Positions 24,453 through 32,536 of a stretch of DNA of 50,205 bases are shown here, piece by piece (the first letter of the stretch is position 1; each line of letters begins with the position of its first letter). The translations under genes and the position numbers were made by a program. The stretch is from assembly GCF_000272405.2 (NCBI RefSeq), contig NZ_AJZM02000278.1, forward strand, positions 1-50,205, read 5' to 3'. This DNA comes from Vibrio tasmaniensis 1F-187 (GTDB lineage Bacteria > Pseudomonadota > Gammaproteobacteria > Enterobacterales > Vibrionaceae). The notes beneath the pieces are model-generated. The model had not been told where the DNA came from. It searched no databases and saw nothing but the letters and a program-made list of their open reading frames with translations.

Positions 24453-24941
24453 ATGGAGAAGAGAGTGATCGTACGGACTGCGACGAAAGAAGACTCAAGT
24501 GTCTTGTTAGAGTTTATTGAACAAAAAGCTGACTTTGACCGGAGTATGAAAGGGTTTAGTGGCGAAATCTCGACAACTATAGAGAAAATCGAACGCACAT
24601 TATTTGGTGATTACGCATTTGCCCATGCATTAATATTGGAACGGAATTGTGAGCCTTTTGGCTTCGCACTGTATCACTATCGATATTCATCCTTCAGTGG
24701 AGAGCCATCAATCTGGCTTGACGACCTATTGGTTACAGGAAATCAAAGATCAAAAGGGTATGGCCGTGAACTTATGTTGGCTTTAAAGTCACAAGCGGAG
24801 TCATCATATGCCTCTCACATCTCATGGACGGCAAGTCCACATAATAAGAAAGCGCATGATTTCTACAAAAGGTTGGGTGCAGAGGTTGAGCGAATGGATG
24901 ATCAAAGACCTTATTTCCGTTGGGCAATGTGCGATTCGTAA
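24453..24941 (+). CDS. GNAT family N-acetyltransferase next to an attC-like site
   Basis: A 162-residue GNAT resembling the diamine/PaiA-like group. IWLDDLLVTGNQRSKGYGRELMLAL near residues 90-114 contains the acetyl-CoA loop (QRSKGYG), and HISWTASPHNKKAHDFYKRLGAE near 130-152 the motif-B region. The start codon lies 20 bases after the GTTAGGC core of attC-like site 3, so the gene sits where the first gene of an integron cassette would. AATTCATCCATGGAG gives a weak ribosome site. The substrate is unknown. Confidence 0.88.
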   Translation: MEKRVIVRTATKEDSSVLLEFIEQKADFDRSMKGFSGEISTTIEKIERTLFGDYAFAHALILERNCEPFGFALYHYRYSSFSGEPSIWLDDLLVTGNQRSKGYGRELMLALKSQAESSYASHISWTASPHNKKAHDFYKRLGAEVERMDDQRPYFRWAMCDS

Positions 24942-24959
24942 ATGAATCAAAAGGGAACT

Positions 24960-25805
24960 ATGAAAATAACGACGCTGGTTGACAACTCTCGACTGGATAA
25001 CAGGAAAGATTTAGCCGTTGAGCGCGGACTATCACTGCATATTGAAACTGAATCGCTAAAGATCTTGTTCGATATGGGAAGTGGCGATACGTTTTGTCAA
25101 AACGCACCATTACTGGGTATTGATATCAAAGATGTAGACCTCGCTGTCATATCACACAGGCATCATGATCATTGTAATGGCACCGCTGATTTTGTTGCTC
25201 ATAACTCTAAAGCCAAAGTGTTTCTGAAAAATTGCGAACAGAAAAGCTATCATTTCCGAGCTTTCGGTTTTAAAAGTGATGTCGGGATCAATACGGACTT
25301 GCTAGAAAACAGCAACGATCGGTTAGTCTTCGTCAATCGTACGACTGAGATCGCACCGAATGTCTTTGCTATTACTGATATTAGTGCGAAACACGAACAA
25401 CCTAAGGGCAATAAATACCTATATACACAGTCGAAGAATCAACGAGAGCGCGACTCATTTGATCATGAATTACTGTTAGTGGTTAAAGAGTCAGACGGTT
25501 TAGTTATATTTACTGGTTGTGCGCATAGTGGCGTTCTCAATATGGTTGAAACAGCGGTTGCTATGTTCCCAGGAGCGAGAATAAAAGCCGTTGTCGGGGG
25601 CTTTCATCTAGTGGGGTTACCATTATTGAATAGTATTGGTGGCACAAAGCAAGACATTAGAGATCTTGGATTGACGTTGTCTCAATACCCCATTGATAAA
25701 CTGTATACAGGGCACTGCACAGGCAAGAAAGCTTATGGCCTGTTGAAAGAAGTATTAGGCGAGCGTTTGGAAGCAATGCCGACAGGTCGGCGTATTCATG
25801 TGTAG
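24960..25805 (+). CDS. Metallo-beta-lactamase-fold protein (DHPP-synthase-like)
   Basis: A 281-residue MBL-fold protein of the COG1237 type, related to archaeal dihydropterin-(beta-D-ribofuranosyl)aminobenzene phosphate synthases. Metal-binding motifs are SHRHHDHCNG near residues 65-74, FTGCAHSG near 183-190, VVGGFHL near 212-218 and YTGHCTG near 246-252. It most likely hydrolyses a phosphate or lactone-type bond, but the substrate is not known. A frame extends to 24942, touching the stop of the GNAT gene; the ATG at 24960 has AAGGGA before it and begins the family-like MKITTLVDNS. Confidence 0.87.
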   Translation: MKITTLVDNSRLDNRKDLAVERGLSLHIETESLKILFDMGSGDTFCQNAPLLGIDIKDVDLAVISHRHHDHCNGTADFVAHNSKAKVFLKNCEQKSYHFRAFGFKSDVGINTDLLENSNDRLVFVNRTTEIAPNVFAITDISAKHEQPKGNKYLYTQSKNQRERDSFDHELLLVVKESDGLVIFTGCAHSGVLNMVETAVAMFPGARIKAVVGGFHLVGLPLLNSIGGTKQDIRDLGLTLSQYPIDKLYTGHCTGKKAYGLLKEVLGERLEAMPTGRRIHV

Positions 25806-25861
25806 CGTTGGTCAAACCTTAGCTGTACGTTTGTCTTTTGGTAAGAATTAAGGAGTTTTAA

Positions 25862-26275
25862 GTGAGTCATGAAGTAAGAGTAGGTGTCGCTGCGGTTATT
25901 CTACGTGAAGGACGAGTACTACTTGGAGAGCGAATTGGTTCTCATGGGGCTCATACGTGGGCAACGCCGGGCGGACACCTTGAATGGGGTGAGAGCATTG
26001 AAGAGTGTGCCAAACGTGAAACACTTGAAGAGACAGGCCTAGTTGTTAGTGGATTTGAAAAGCTCTCTTTTACCAATGATATTTTTGAGAAAGAGAACAA
26101 GCACTATATAACGCTGTTTGTTGTTGCTTCTGACGCTAGCGGCGAACCACAGATAACAGAACCTGATAAATGTAAGCAATGGAAATGGTTTAAGTTAGAT
26201 GAGTTACCAGAGCCATTGTTTCTTCCTCTGACGAATCTGTTGAGCGATCCAGTCATCTTTGGGAAGCTGGCTTAG
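25862..26275 (+). CDS. NUDIX hydrolase (NUDT15/MutT-like)
   Basis: A 137-residue NUDIX protein. The box GGHLEWGESIEECAKRETLE continuing ETGL lies near residues 38-61, with the REx2EE-type pattern modified to RETLEET. The N-terminal VGVAAVILREGRVLLGERIGSHGAHTWATP is the NUDT15/MTH2-like form, suggesting nucleotide sanitation such as oxidised or modified dGTP. The start is GTG at 25862, with AAGGAG seven bases before it. It is a single gene. Confidence 0.88.
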   Translation: MSHEVRVGVAAVILREGRVLLGERIGSHGAHTWATPGGHLEWGESIEECAKRETLEETGLVVSGFEKLSFTNDIFEKENKHYITLFVVASDASGEPQITEPDKCKQWKWFKLDELPEPLFLPLTNLLSDPVIFGKLA

Positions 26276-26324
26276 TAAAACAGATTCTCCTCATATCTCT
26301 AATTGAATGACTAAAGGATCAATG

Positions 26325-26732
26325 ATGACATTACGAGTAGTTCCAGAGCTTTATTGTTTCGATATTAATGTGAGCAAATCCTTCTTTGTCGATGTGTTGG
26401 GGTTTGAAGTGAAATACGAGCGCCCAGATGAAGAGTTTGTTTATCTAACGCTTGATGGTGTTGATGTGATGCTTGAAGGGATTGCGGGCAAAAGTCGAAA
26501 ATGGCTTTCAGGTGATCTGGCGTTACCTTTAGGGCGTGGCGTTAACTTTCAATGGGATGCTATCGACATCGAACCTCTATATCAGAGAGTTAACGAAAGC
26601 GCCGCTGATTCTATTTACTTAGCGTTAGAGTCGAAGTCTTATCAATGTGGAGAGTCCATAGCGATTCAGAAGCAGTTCATCGTTCAAACTCCAGATGGTT
26701 ATCTCTTTAGGTTCTGCCAAGATATTCGTTAA
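26325..26732 (+). CDS. VOC-family protein (bleomycin-resistance-protein-like)
   Basis: A 135-residue VOC protein starting MTLRVVPELYCFDINVSKSFF, with DVLGFEVKYERPDEEFVYL, GRGVNFQWDAIDIEPLYQRV and VQTPDGYLFRFCQDI at the expected places. The order resembles bleomycin-sequestering proteins, which bind the drug without modifying it; resistance activity is unproven. Three in-frame ATGs are possible (26307, 26322, 26325); AAAGGA at 26313-26318 is best spaced for 26325. It is a single gene. Confidence 0.82.
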   Translation: MTLRVVPELYCFDINVSKSFFVDVLGFEVKYERPDEEFVYLTLDGVDVMLEGIAGKSRKWLSGDLALPLGRGVNFQWDAIDIEPLYQRVNESAADSIYLALESKSYQCGESIAIQKQFIVQTPDGYLFRFCQDIR

Positions 26733-26809
26733 CACATAAGTATTATTAGCTACTCATTTATTACGAGAAACACGGCTAACTAAGTACCCGTATAAACAAG
26801 GAGAGTAGA

Positions 26810-27244
26810 GTGGTCAACATTCGGGAAATGGACATTTCAGACTACGACTCAGTGATCGCGTTGTGGTGCCAGACAGAAGGCATGAGTATTCGCGATGCCG
26901 ATTCGAAAGAAAGCATTGCGAGCTATTTAGATCGTAACCCTGGTCTGAGTTTTGTGGCTGAAAGTAACAACGAGATCATTGGCGCTGTGTTAGTCGGAAC
27001 GGATGGACGTCGTGGGTATTTACAACATTTAGCTGTCTCGGCCAACTTTAGAGGGCAAAAGTTAGGTTGTAAGCTTGTCGCAGAGGCGGTCAACGCTTTT
27101 GCAGGGTTAGGCATCCCGAAGACTCACTTGTTTGTCTATAACGACAACATCAACGCTCAACAGTTTTACGAAAAGTTGGGCTGGTTTCCTCGAGATGAAG
27201 TTCGAATGTACTCGTTTAATAGCTCGAATAATAGTAACGTTTAG
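26810..27244 (+). CDS. GNAT family N-acetyltransferase (YpeA/RimI-like)
   Basis: A 144-residue GNAT with the YpeA-like beginning NIREMDISDYDSVIALWCQT. The acetyl-CoA loop is FRGQKLGCKLV near residues 82-92, slightly altered from the usual RxxGxG (Q-K-L-G), and FVYNDNINAQQFYEKLGW near 107-124 forms the C-terminal part with the typical tyrosine. The start is GTG at 26810, preceded by AAGGAG. It is a single gene with an unknown substrate. Confidence 0.87.
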   Translation: MVNIREMDISDYDSVIALWCQTEGMSIRDADSKESIASYLDRNPGLSFVAESNNEIIGAVLVGTDGRRGYLQHLAVSANFRGQKLGCKLVAEAVNAFAGLGIPKTHLFVYNDNINAQQFYEKLGWFPRDEVRMYSFNSSNNSNV

Positions 27245-27333
27245 CCTTAAAGGTTAGTGCTGGTTGAGCTTGAATTTGTAACAGATTCGCGCCCATCTTC
27301 CCAATATCAAAACAATCCTTGGAGTATTTAGGA

Positions 27334-27690
27334 ATGTTGTTTTTTAGTCTGTCTAAACCATTGATTCAAGGCTCCGAGTTATGTTCTGAGCTGCTCAATT
27401 TCTTAACCGAGCATAAGAGTGATTTCGAAGAAAAGTTAATCCCAGATCTGTCATACATCGATGATATGGCACATGTGGTGAACGGTATTAAAATCAAAGA
27501 CGTTCTACACATCAGTAGCAATCAATACCGACTTCAATATTCGTTTGATTGGGAGTTGTTTCTAGGTTGTTCAGATAGGAACGAAACTGGTGTAGAGAAT
27601 GGAAGTGTTCTATTCACGCTTGAGGACGATAACGTTCTTAATATCAACTTCCCAAACTACGGTTCTCGAGACACTAGCGATGAGCTCTAG
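27334..27690 (+). CDS. 118-aa protein of unknown function
   Basis: No family was recognised. The ATG at 27334 (MLFFSLSKPL) has GGAG at 27321 and is preferred to the TTG at 27319. The predicted protein is acidic, with mixed helices at the start and several beta strands later (DVLHISSNQYRLQYSFDWELFLG, SVLFTLEDDNVLNINFP), and lacks a signal peptide or membrane helix. It is a single gene between two GNAT genes. Codon usage looks like its neighbours. Confidence 0.7.
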   Translation: MLFFSLSKPLIQGSELCSELLNFLTEHKSDFEEKLIPDLSYIDDMAHVVNGIKIKDVLHISSNQYRLQYSFDWELFLGCSDRNETGVENGSVLFTLEDDNVLNINFPNYGSRDTSDEL

Positions 27691-27726
27691 TCGGTTTTTC
27701 GTGCGTGTTATACAGAAGGAACAACA

Positions 27727-28197
27727 ATGATAACTATCGAAAGGCTTGAAGAATCACATGTGGCGTCAGTTCAGGCCATCCAACTCGCCGATGAACAGGT
27801 TAAGTTCGCTGGTACAGCTGCAGAGTTTTTATTAGACGGGAGTGAAACCACGCACTTGCACGTGATTAAGTCTGATAACGAAGTTGTTGGTTTCTTTAAG
27901 CTGGATATCGCTTACGCAGAGCACTACGAATTCTGCCCTGAAGGAAGTATTGGCTTAAGAGCTTTTGTGCTTGATAAAAACCAGCAAGGTAAAGGTTTAG
28001 GAACGGGCACGGTCAAAGCTTTGTTTCCATATTTAAAAGCGAATTACTCAGCGTATGAGTTGATTTACTTAACCGTGAATTGCAAAAATCCCGCAGCATT
28101 CAACTGTTATAAGAAAGGCGGCTTCGAAGATACCAATGAACAGTATTTAGGTGGCGCAGCAGGCCCGCAATTTATCATGCGCGGTCAAATCGTTTAG
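27727..28197 (+). CDS. GNAT family N-acetyltransferase
   Basis: A 156-residue GNAT. SIGLRAFVLDKNQQGKGLGTG near residues 78-98 is motif A with the acetyl-CoA loop (QQGKGLG), and YLTVNCKNPAAFNCYKKGGFED near 118-139 is motif B with its tyrosine. The ATG follows CAGAAGGAACAACA. It is the fourth GNAT in the 20-kb accessory stretch and is not closely similar to the others, so it looks like an independently acquired gene rather than a duplication. Confidence 0.88.
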   Translation: MITIERLEESHVASVQAIQLADEQVKFAGTAAEFLLDGSETTHLHVIKSDNEVVGFFKLDIAYAEHYEFCPEGSIGLRAFVLDKNQQGKGLGTGTVKALFPYLKANYSAYELIYLTVNCKNPAAFNCYKKGGFEDTNEQYLGGAAGPQFIMRGQIV

Positions 28198-28246
28198 TCA
28201 CATAAATAGGTTAATTGTCGAACGACAAACGATCTAGGGAGGGATC

Positions 28247-28861
28247 ATGTCAATTACATCAGGAATTGCTCTATTTGTTGCGATGTTACTATCTGCAGCC
28301 ATACCGGGACCCAGCGTTCTCGCAGTTCTGTCGAGGTCTCTAAGCTTTGGTTGGAAACAAGGCTTGTTAGTGGTGCTTGGCGTACTAATCGCGGATTACA
28401 TTTTTATATTCTTAGCTTTGTCTGGTTTATCAGCTTTAGCTAGCGCAATGGGTGAATTTGCTACGGTAATTAAATATGTAGGCGTTACCTATTTGTTTTG
28501 GTTGGCTTACACAACATGGACGTCAGATGTTAGTGAATCATCGAGTACATCTTCGGAGCAAGGAACGAAAGCCTCAAGCGTGACTATCGGCTTATTGATG
28601 ACAGTTTCAAACCCAAAGGCGATTTTGTTTTACATGGGTTTCTTTCCCGCATTCATAGACCTAAAAACATTTACCACAACAGATGTGATGATGATTTTGG
28701 TGATTTCAACTGTAGCTGTAGGTGGAGTATTGAGTCTCTATGCTTGCACTGCCTCTAAAGCTCGTTTTGTATTTCAAGGGCGCTCAGCAAAGATGCTATT
28801 GAACAGGTTATCAGGTGGCTTTTTGGCGACTTGCGGTGCTTTGCTAGCAACTAAAACATGA
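28247..28861 (+). CDS. LysE/RhtB-family amino-acid exporter
   Basis: A 204-residue inner-membrane protein with about six hydrophobic helices. The N-terminal IPGPSVLAVLSRSLSFG near residues 20-36 contains the PGP motif of the family, and TVSNPKAILFYMGFFPAFID near 118-137 is the second signature. Members export amino acids or homoserine lactones; the substrate is not predictable. The ATG follows AGGGAGGGATC. It is a single gene within the accessory stretch. Confidence 0.9.
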   Translation: MSITSGIALFVAMLLSAAIPGPSVLAVLSRSLSFGWKQGLLVVLGVLIADYIFIFLALSGLSALASAMGEFATVIKYVGVTYLFWLAYTTWTSDVSESSSTSSEQGTKASSVTIGLLMTVSNPKAILFYMGFFPAFIDLKTFTTTDVMMILVISTVAVGGVLSLYACTASKARFVFQGRSAKMLLNRLSGGFLATCGALLATKT

Positions 28862-28971
28862 GTACTCTTAGGACTGTTTTAACCATAACACCAAACTAAG
28901 TGTTAACTCCTAGTGTCTTTGCCTGCTTCATGGCATCATTCCACGTAGCTAAAACCCCAACAAGGTATGTT

Positions 28972-29388
28972 ATGAAACAGAATATTGTCCACATTGCACT
29001 CGTGGTAAAAGACTACGATGAAGCGCTTGATTTTTATGTAAACAAGCTTAAGTTTGATCTCATCGAAGACACGTATTTACCAGAAGAAGATAAACGCTGG
29101 GTTGTTGTTGCTCCACCAAATTCAACCGGTGTGAGCCTGTTACTTGCTAGAGCTTCCAAGCCAGAGCAACTTGATTTCATCGGCAACCAAGCTGGTGGAC
29201 GCGTATTCCTATTCTTAAACACCGATGACTTCTGGCGTGATTACGAACGCATGACGTCTTTGGGCATTAACTTTGTCCGAGAGCCTAAAGAGCAAGGTTA
29301 CGGTACCGTTGCTGTGTTTGAAGATCTTTACGGTAACTTGTGGGATCTGCTTCAGTTAAACCCTGAACACCCTATGGCTAACAGGTAA
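28972..29388 (+). CDS. VOC (glyoxalase) family protein
   Basis: A 138-residue VOC protein starting MKQNIVHIALVVKDYDEALDFYV, with the second module near RVFLFLNTDDFWRDYERM and the closing strand GTVAVFEDLYGNLWDLLQL, where the glutamate would be a metal ligand. The longer frame from 28900 has no recognisable sequence, while AAGGTATGTT precedes the ATG at 28972. The substrate is unknown. It is the third VOC gene in the region. Confidence 0.88.
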   Translation: MKQNIVHIALVVKDYDEALDFYVNKLKFDLIEDTYLPEEDKRWVVVAPPNSTGVSLLLARASKPEQLDFIGNQAGGRVFLFLNTDDFWRDYERMTSLGINFVREPKEQGYGTVAVFEDLYGNLWDLLQLNPEHPMANR

Positions 29389-29441
29389 ATAAGCTAAGGC
29401 TCATTCGTGTGTTGCTCAAGCTCAATTAAAGGAAGCTCATC

Positions 29442-30023
29442 GTGGAAGAAATCAAAGGCATTCTGCAATTCATGGTCGAGATTGAACAATTAAAGGATGT
29501 TCATCGACAGACAAAACCGGTTGGATTGGATCGATATGAAAACTCCGCTGAGCACAGTTGGCACGTCTGTTTGAGCGCTCTTATGTTGAAAGACTATGCC
29601 AATGAACAAATCGATATTACGCGAGTGATGAAGATGTTACTGATACATGACCTTGGGGAAATCGATGCAGGAGACACCATCATTTATGCCAGTGAAACCG
29701 AAGAAAACAAACTCAAAGAGAGAAACTGTGTTGAGCGCTTGCTGAAATCATTGCCAAGCCATTTAAGAACCGAGTATTTGGATTTATGGCTTGAGTTCGA
29801 AGCGGGTGAGTCACCGGAAGCCAGATTTGGTAAGGCGATCGATAGAGTGCCGCCTTTGCTTCATAACATCCATGGTGGGGGTCATAGCTGGAAAAAGCAC
29901 AACATATCTAAAGATAAAGTACTGACCTTTAATGGCGAGCGTATTTCTAAAGGCAGTCGTGCTCTATGGAAAGAACTAGAAGTGCAGCTTGAAGGTGCTG
30001 CGGACAAAGGGCTATTAAAGTAA
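29442..30023 (+). CDS. HD-domain phosphohydrolase (HDDC2/YfbR-like nucleotidase)
   Basis: A 193-residue HD-domain protein. Metal-binding residues are in NSAEHSWHVCLSA near residues 34-46 and LLIHDLGEIDAGD near 68-80, the spacing of YfbR/HDDC2 5'-deoxynucleotidases. The N-terminal GILQFMVEIEQLKDVHRQT is also typical. It may dephosphorylate deoxynucleoside monophosphates. The start is GTG at 29442, with GGAAG before it. It is a single gene. Confidence 0.88.
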   Translation: MEEIKGILQFMVEIEQLKDVHRQTKPVGLDRYENSAEHSWHVCLSALMLKDYANEQIDITRVMKMLLIHDLGEIDAGDTIIYASETEENKLKERNCVERLLKSLPSHLRTEYLDLWLEFEAGESPEARFGKAIDRVPPLLHNIHGGGHSWKKHNISKDKVLTFNGERISKGSRALWKELEVQLEGAADKGLLK

Positions 30024-30144
30024 AAGTTAGCTATCTTGCCAAGTAATGGCAAACAAGTTTCACCTAACAACGTTTAAATTAAACCCGGGAATTCATAGTG
30101 TTACTTCAGAGTAGCAAGCCCATTGTTGAAGGAATAAGAACCAC

Positions 30145-30537
30145 ATGAAAACCACTGCTTTAGCTGTATTGTTACTTGGCGTTTCCGGTTGTGTATTTGC
30201 AACCGATAACAATATTGAAGCTATCGATTACCAAGTGTCGATCACTGTCGAGGATTCTGAATCAAAACTCAACTTCCCAACCTTTAAGTTCGACTCTTTC
30301 GGACAGGAAGTCTCATCTCAAACTGAAGAATGCATTTATTCGGGTGTTCTTTCTAAGCATGAAGCTAACGCTATTCTACTGGAAGCCAAAATGTCATGCG
30401 ATTATGAAAATGGAGAGTCTAGCGGACAGATGCCTGTTTTTATTCTTGATAAAGATGGTGGAGAAGCAAGTATCGAGCTCGGAGAAAATGAAGCAAACCT
30501 GTGGAAATACACGGTTCTAATTAAAGCGCTTAACTAA
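30145..30537 (+). CDS. Secreted protein of unknown function
   Basis: A 130-residue protein with a signal peptide (MKTTALAVLLLGVSGCVFA, cleavage near residue 19). A cysteine occurs at GC in the signal region and may act as a lipobox (GVSGC), so a lipoprotein is also possible. The mature part is acidic, with two further cysteines (EECIY, MSCDY) that could pair, and beta-strand-like segments. No family was recognised. AAGGAATAAGAACC precedes the ATG. It is a single gene. Confidence 0.72.
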   Translation: MKTTALAVLLLGVSGCVFATDNNIEAIDYQVSITVEDSESKLNFPTFKFDSFGQEVSSQTEECIYSGVLSKHEANAILLEAKMSCDYENGESSGQMPVFILDKDGGEASIELGENEANLWKYTVLIKALN

Positions 30538-30724
30538 ATTTCAAACGATACACGGTTACTCTTTTTGTTGTGCGCAATGCCAATAAAAGTAGATACATGG
30601 CACATGGTGTTATCTCGTGTCTCATTTCTTTCTAATAAAACTCTAAAGGACAACAATGAGTTCGAGAACCGAGTGATAAGTTGTTAGTATTCGTCAACTT
30701 TATAAATGTTAGATGGCTATATAA

Positions 30725-30982
30725 ATGCTTGATAATAAATATATTAAACACCCTTATCACTGTGAGCAGTGCAACGCACTTACCCCGCACCTTGCTGTTA
30801 ACGCTTCCGATGCTCAATCTAAAGCGGAAGCGGAATCTGAAAAGAAACAATGGAAACTAGGCGTGTTGATGGAGTACCTGATGACGTTATTGTTTAAAGG
30901 TGACCATAATGTTCCCGGTTTTTATGTCGACAGTGATTACGAATACCAGTGTGAAAAGTGTGGGACTAAGTCGTGGCACTGA
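30725..30982 (+). CDS. Two-CxxC small protein, paralogue A
   Basis: An 85-residue protein with an N-terminal HCEQCNALTPH and a C-terminal YQCEKCGTKSWH, separated by a charged, Ala/Glu/Lys-rich linker and a short hydrophobic segment (LGVLMEYLMTLLF). The two CxxC pairs would form one zinc site. The same layout, including CxxC-x3-T-x-H, the amphipathic middle and the CxxCG end, recurs at 32537 and 37200. The role is unknown; a membrane-associated or protein-binding zinc ribbon is possible. Confidence 0.75.
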   Translation: MLDNKYIKHPYHCEQCNALTPHLAVNASDAQSKAEAESEKKQWKLGVLMEYLMTLLFKGDHNVPGFYVDSDYEYQCEKCGTKSWH

Positions 30983-31163
30983 TCATGTGTTTAGCTTTTG
31001 AAACAATTCCTATCTCAACTGCTGATAATAAGACGCATTAGAAAAGTGATCCTCTCTGCAAATTGAGAATGGAAACGTGTCTATACTGACATGGGTTACG
31101 TCGCTGATTTTAGAAGTGGCGCTACGAATGTAAGTTTGATTAGGTTAAATCTCAGAGGTGACG

Positions 31164-31622
31164 ATGAAAAAATTACTACCACTATGCGCCATTTTACTCT
31201 CGGCATCATTTTCAGCTACGGCTTCTGATGGTTTGATTAAATATCAAAGTAATTACTCAGTGAAAGAGACCGCTGACCGCTTTGAAGAAATCGCCAAAAG
31301 CAAAGGATTGACCTTGTTTGCGAGAATCGACCATCAGAAAAACGCGAGTAAGGTCGATCTTGAATTGAGACCAACCGAAGTCATCATCTTTGGTAACCCG
31401 AAAGTAGGGACACCATTAATGCAATGTGCTCAAGAAGTCGCGATAGATTTACCGCAGAAGGTGTTAGTCACGGAAGATTCCAATAAGAAAGTATGGTTGT
31501 CTTACAACGATCCTAATTACTTGGTAGAGCGTCACGCGATCAATGGCTGTGACAAAGTGATTCAAAAAATATCGGGTGTACTAAGTAAGTTGTCAGAAGC
31601 GACAGTGGCTAAAGCTGAATAA
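31164..31622 (+). CDS. DUF302 family periplasmic protein
   Basis: A 152-residue secreted protein with a Sec signal (MKKLLPLCAILLSASFSATA). The DUF302 domain follows, with the typical KYQSNYSVKETADRFEEI, GLTLFARIDHQKNAS and VIIFGNPKVGTPLMQCAQ segments. The GNPKxGT signature is characteristic. The function is unknown; DUF302 proteins occur in envelopes and some bind metals or haem-like ligands by suggestion only. AGAGGTGACG precedes the ATG at 31164; a GTG at 31158 is in frame but less well placed. A candidate small-RNA locus lies downstream. Confidence 0.88.
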   Translation: MKKLLPLCAILLSASFSATASDGLIKYQSNYSVKETADRFEEIAKSKGLTLFARIDHQKNASKVDLELRPTEVIIFGNPKVGTPLMQCAQEVAIDLPQKVLVTEDSNKKVWLSYNDPNYLVERHAINGCDKVIQKISGVLSKLSEATVAKAE

Positions 31623-31703
31623 CCGAGCCAATAGGCACTCATTTAGACCATTAATGGGTGCGACTTGACGATGATATAGCTTCCCAATCAACGTTTGGCT
31701 GCA

Positions 31704-31848
31704 TTGACAACTAAGCAACAATATATAAAAGTAGTGTTATGAAACTGAATTTAGCGTCATCTAACCAACGAATTATCATCATTCCATAGGAATGGTGGGA
31801 TTGTTGATGCGCTTTGTTTATCGAACCCACCCGTAAGGTGGGTTTTTT
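31704..31848 (+). ncRNA. Candidate small RNA or leader with terminator
   Basis: TTGACA at 31704 and TATAAA at 31724 form a promoter-like pair with short (14-bp) spacing. About 95 bp further, ACCCACC and GGTGGGT form a GC-rich stem followed by TTTTTTGT (31824-31848). Another stem, CATTCC/GGAATG, lies in between. The region holds no protein-coding frame and is 200 bp from the upstream gene, so a short transcript is plausible; alternatively it is only a late terminator or a leader for the kinase-like gene at 31889. Confidence 0.4.
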
Positions 31849-31888
31849 GTCGCTGTCTTATGGGTTTTATCTGAATAGAGGAAGTCAT

Positions 31889-32404
31889 ATGAAAAAGGTC
31901 GCGGTTTTTGGCAAACCTGGGAGTGGAAAGTCCACAATCAGCAAGGCGTTGGCTCTAGCTACAGGCATAGAGCTTCACCAGTTGGACTCTATTGTTTATA
32001 AGGCCAACGGAGAGTTTGTTGAGCGTGAAGTGTTCGACCTAGCGCACGACAACATAATCAATTCTGAAAGCTGGATCATCGATGGTTTTGGCCCTCTAGG
32101 CTCGTTCAACACACGGTTAGATGCAGCTGATACCTTGGTTTATATCGACCTTCCTTATTCAACTAGCTACTGGTTTGTAACCAAGCGAATGCTCAAAGGT
32201 TTATTTGTTAAACCTGAAGGCTGGCCTGATGGAAGCTCAGTGATAAAAGGCACGATACAAAGTTATAAGACACTAAAACTGTGTCCTAAATTTTGGAATG
32301 ACGACTTTAGAGCGCAGTTAGAATTGCGCGCTAAAGAGAAAGAGGTTTACATCATCAGAAGCGTGACTGAATTGAATAACTTTGTTCATCAACACGTCAC
32401 TTAA
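31889..32404 (+). CDS. P-loop adenylate-kinase-like NTPase
   Basis: A 171-residue protein opening MKKVAVFGKPGSGKST, a Walker A loop (GKPGSGKST, residues 8-16). The following LHQLDSIVYKANGEFVEREVF and WIIDGFGPLGSFNTRLDAADTLVYIDLP resemble the shikimate/adenylate-kinase-like proteins often annotated as topology modulation protein. A likely phosphotransferase with unknown substrate. A longer frame from 31814 crosses the terminator stem and is rejected; GAGGAAG precedes the ATG at 31889. Confidence 0.88.
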   Translation: MKKVAVFGKPGSGKSTISKALALATGIELHQLDSIVYKANGEFVEREVFDLAHDNIINSESWIIDGFGPLGSFNTRLDAADTLVYIDLPYSTSYWFVTKRMLKGLFVKPEGWPDGSSVIKGTIQSYKTLKLCPKFWNDDFRAQLELRAKEKEVYIIRSVTELNNFVHQHVT

Positions 32405-32470
32405 CAGTCGAGAGCTTACCTTTCTTTGAAACGCTTTAATTTGCTCATAACTTTATGAAAATATATAGAT

Positions 32471-32523
32471 TTAACTCAACATGTGGCATATTTGCCATGT
32501 GTTGAATTTGTGCTTTGAGTTAA
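32471..32523 (+). promoter_or_regulatory. Nested inverted repeat upstream of paralogue B
   Basis: TTAACTCA (32471-32478) pairs with TGAGTTAA (32516-32523), and inside it CAACATGTGGCA pairs with TGCCATGTGTTG through two G-T wobbles. The structure ends 13 bases before the start of the two-CxxC protein at 32537. It could be a leader-RNA hairpin or an operator; no run of Ts follows, so it is not a typical terminator. Confidence 0.5.
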
Positions 32524-32536
32524 GGCTATAGATATT

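Noticed and set aside
30063..30090. ACCTAACAACG followed by GTTTAAATTAAAC as the left end of an attC
   Set aside because: The start resembles CCTAACAAACG of Vibrio repeats, but nothing else of the site follows within 100 bases.
31814..31888. N-terminal extension of the P-loop kinase-like protein
   Set aside because: It would translate the terminator stem; the ATG at 31889 has a proper ribosome site and starts the P-loop fold correctly.
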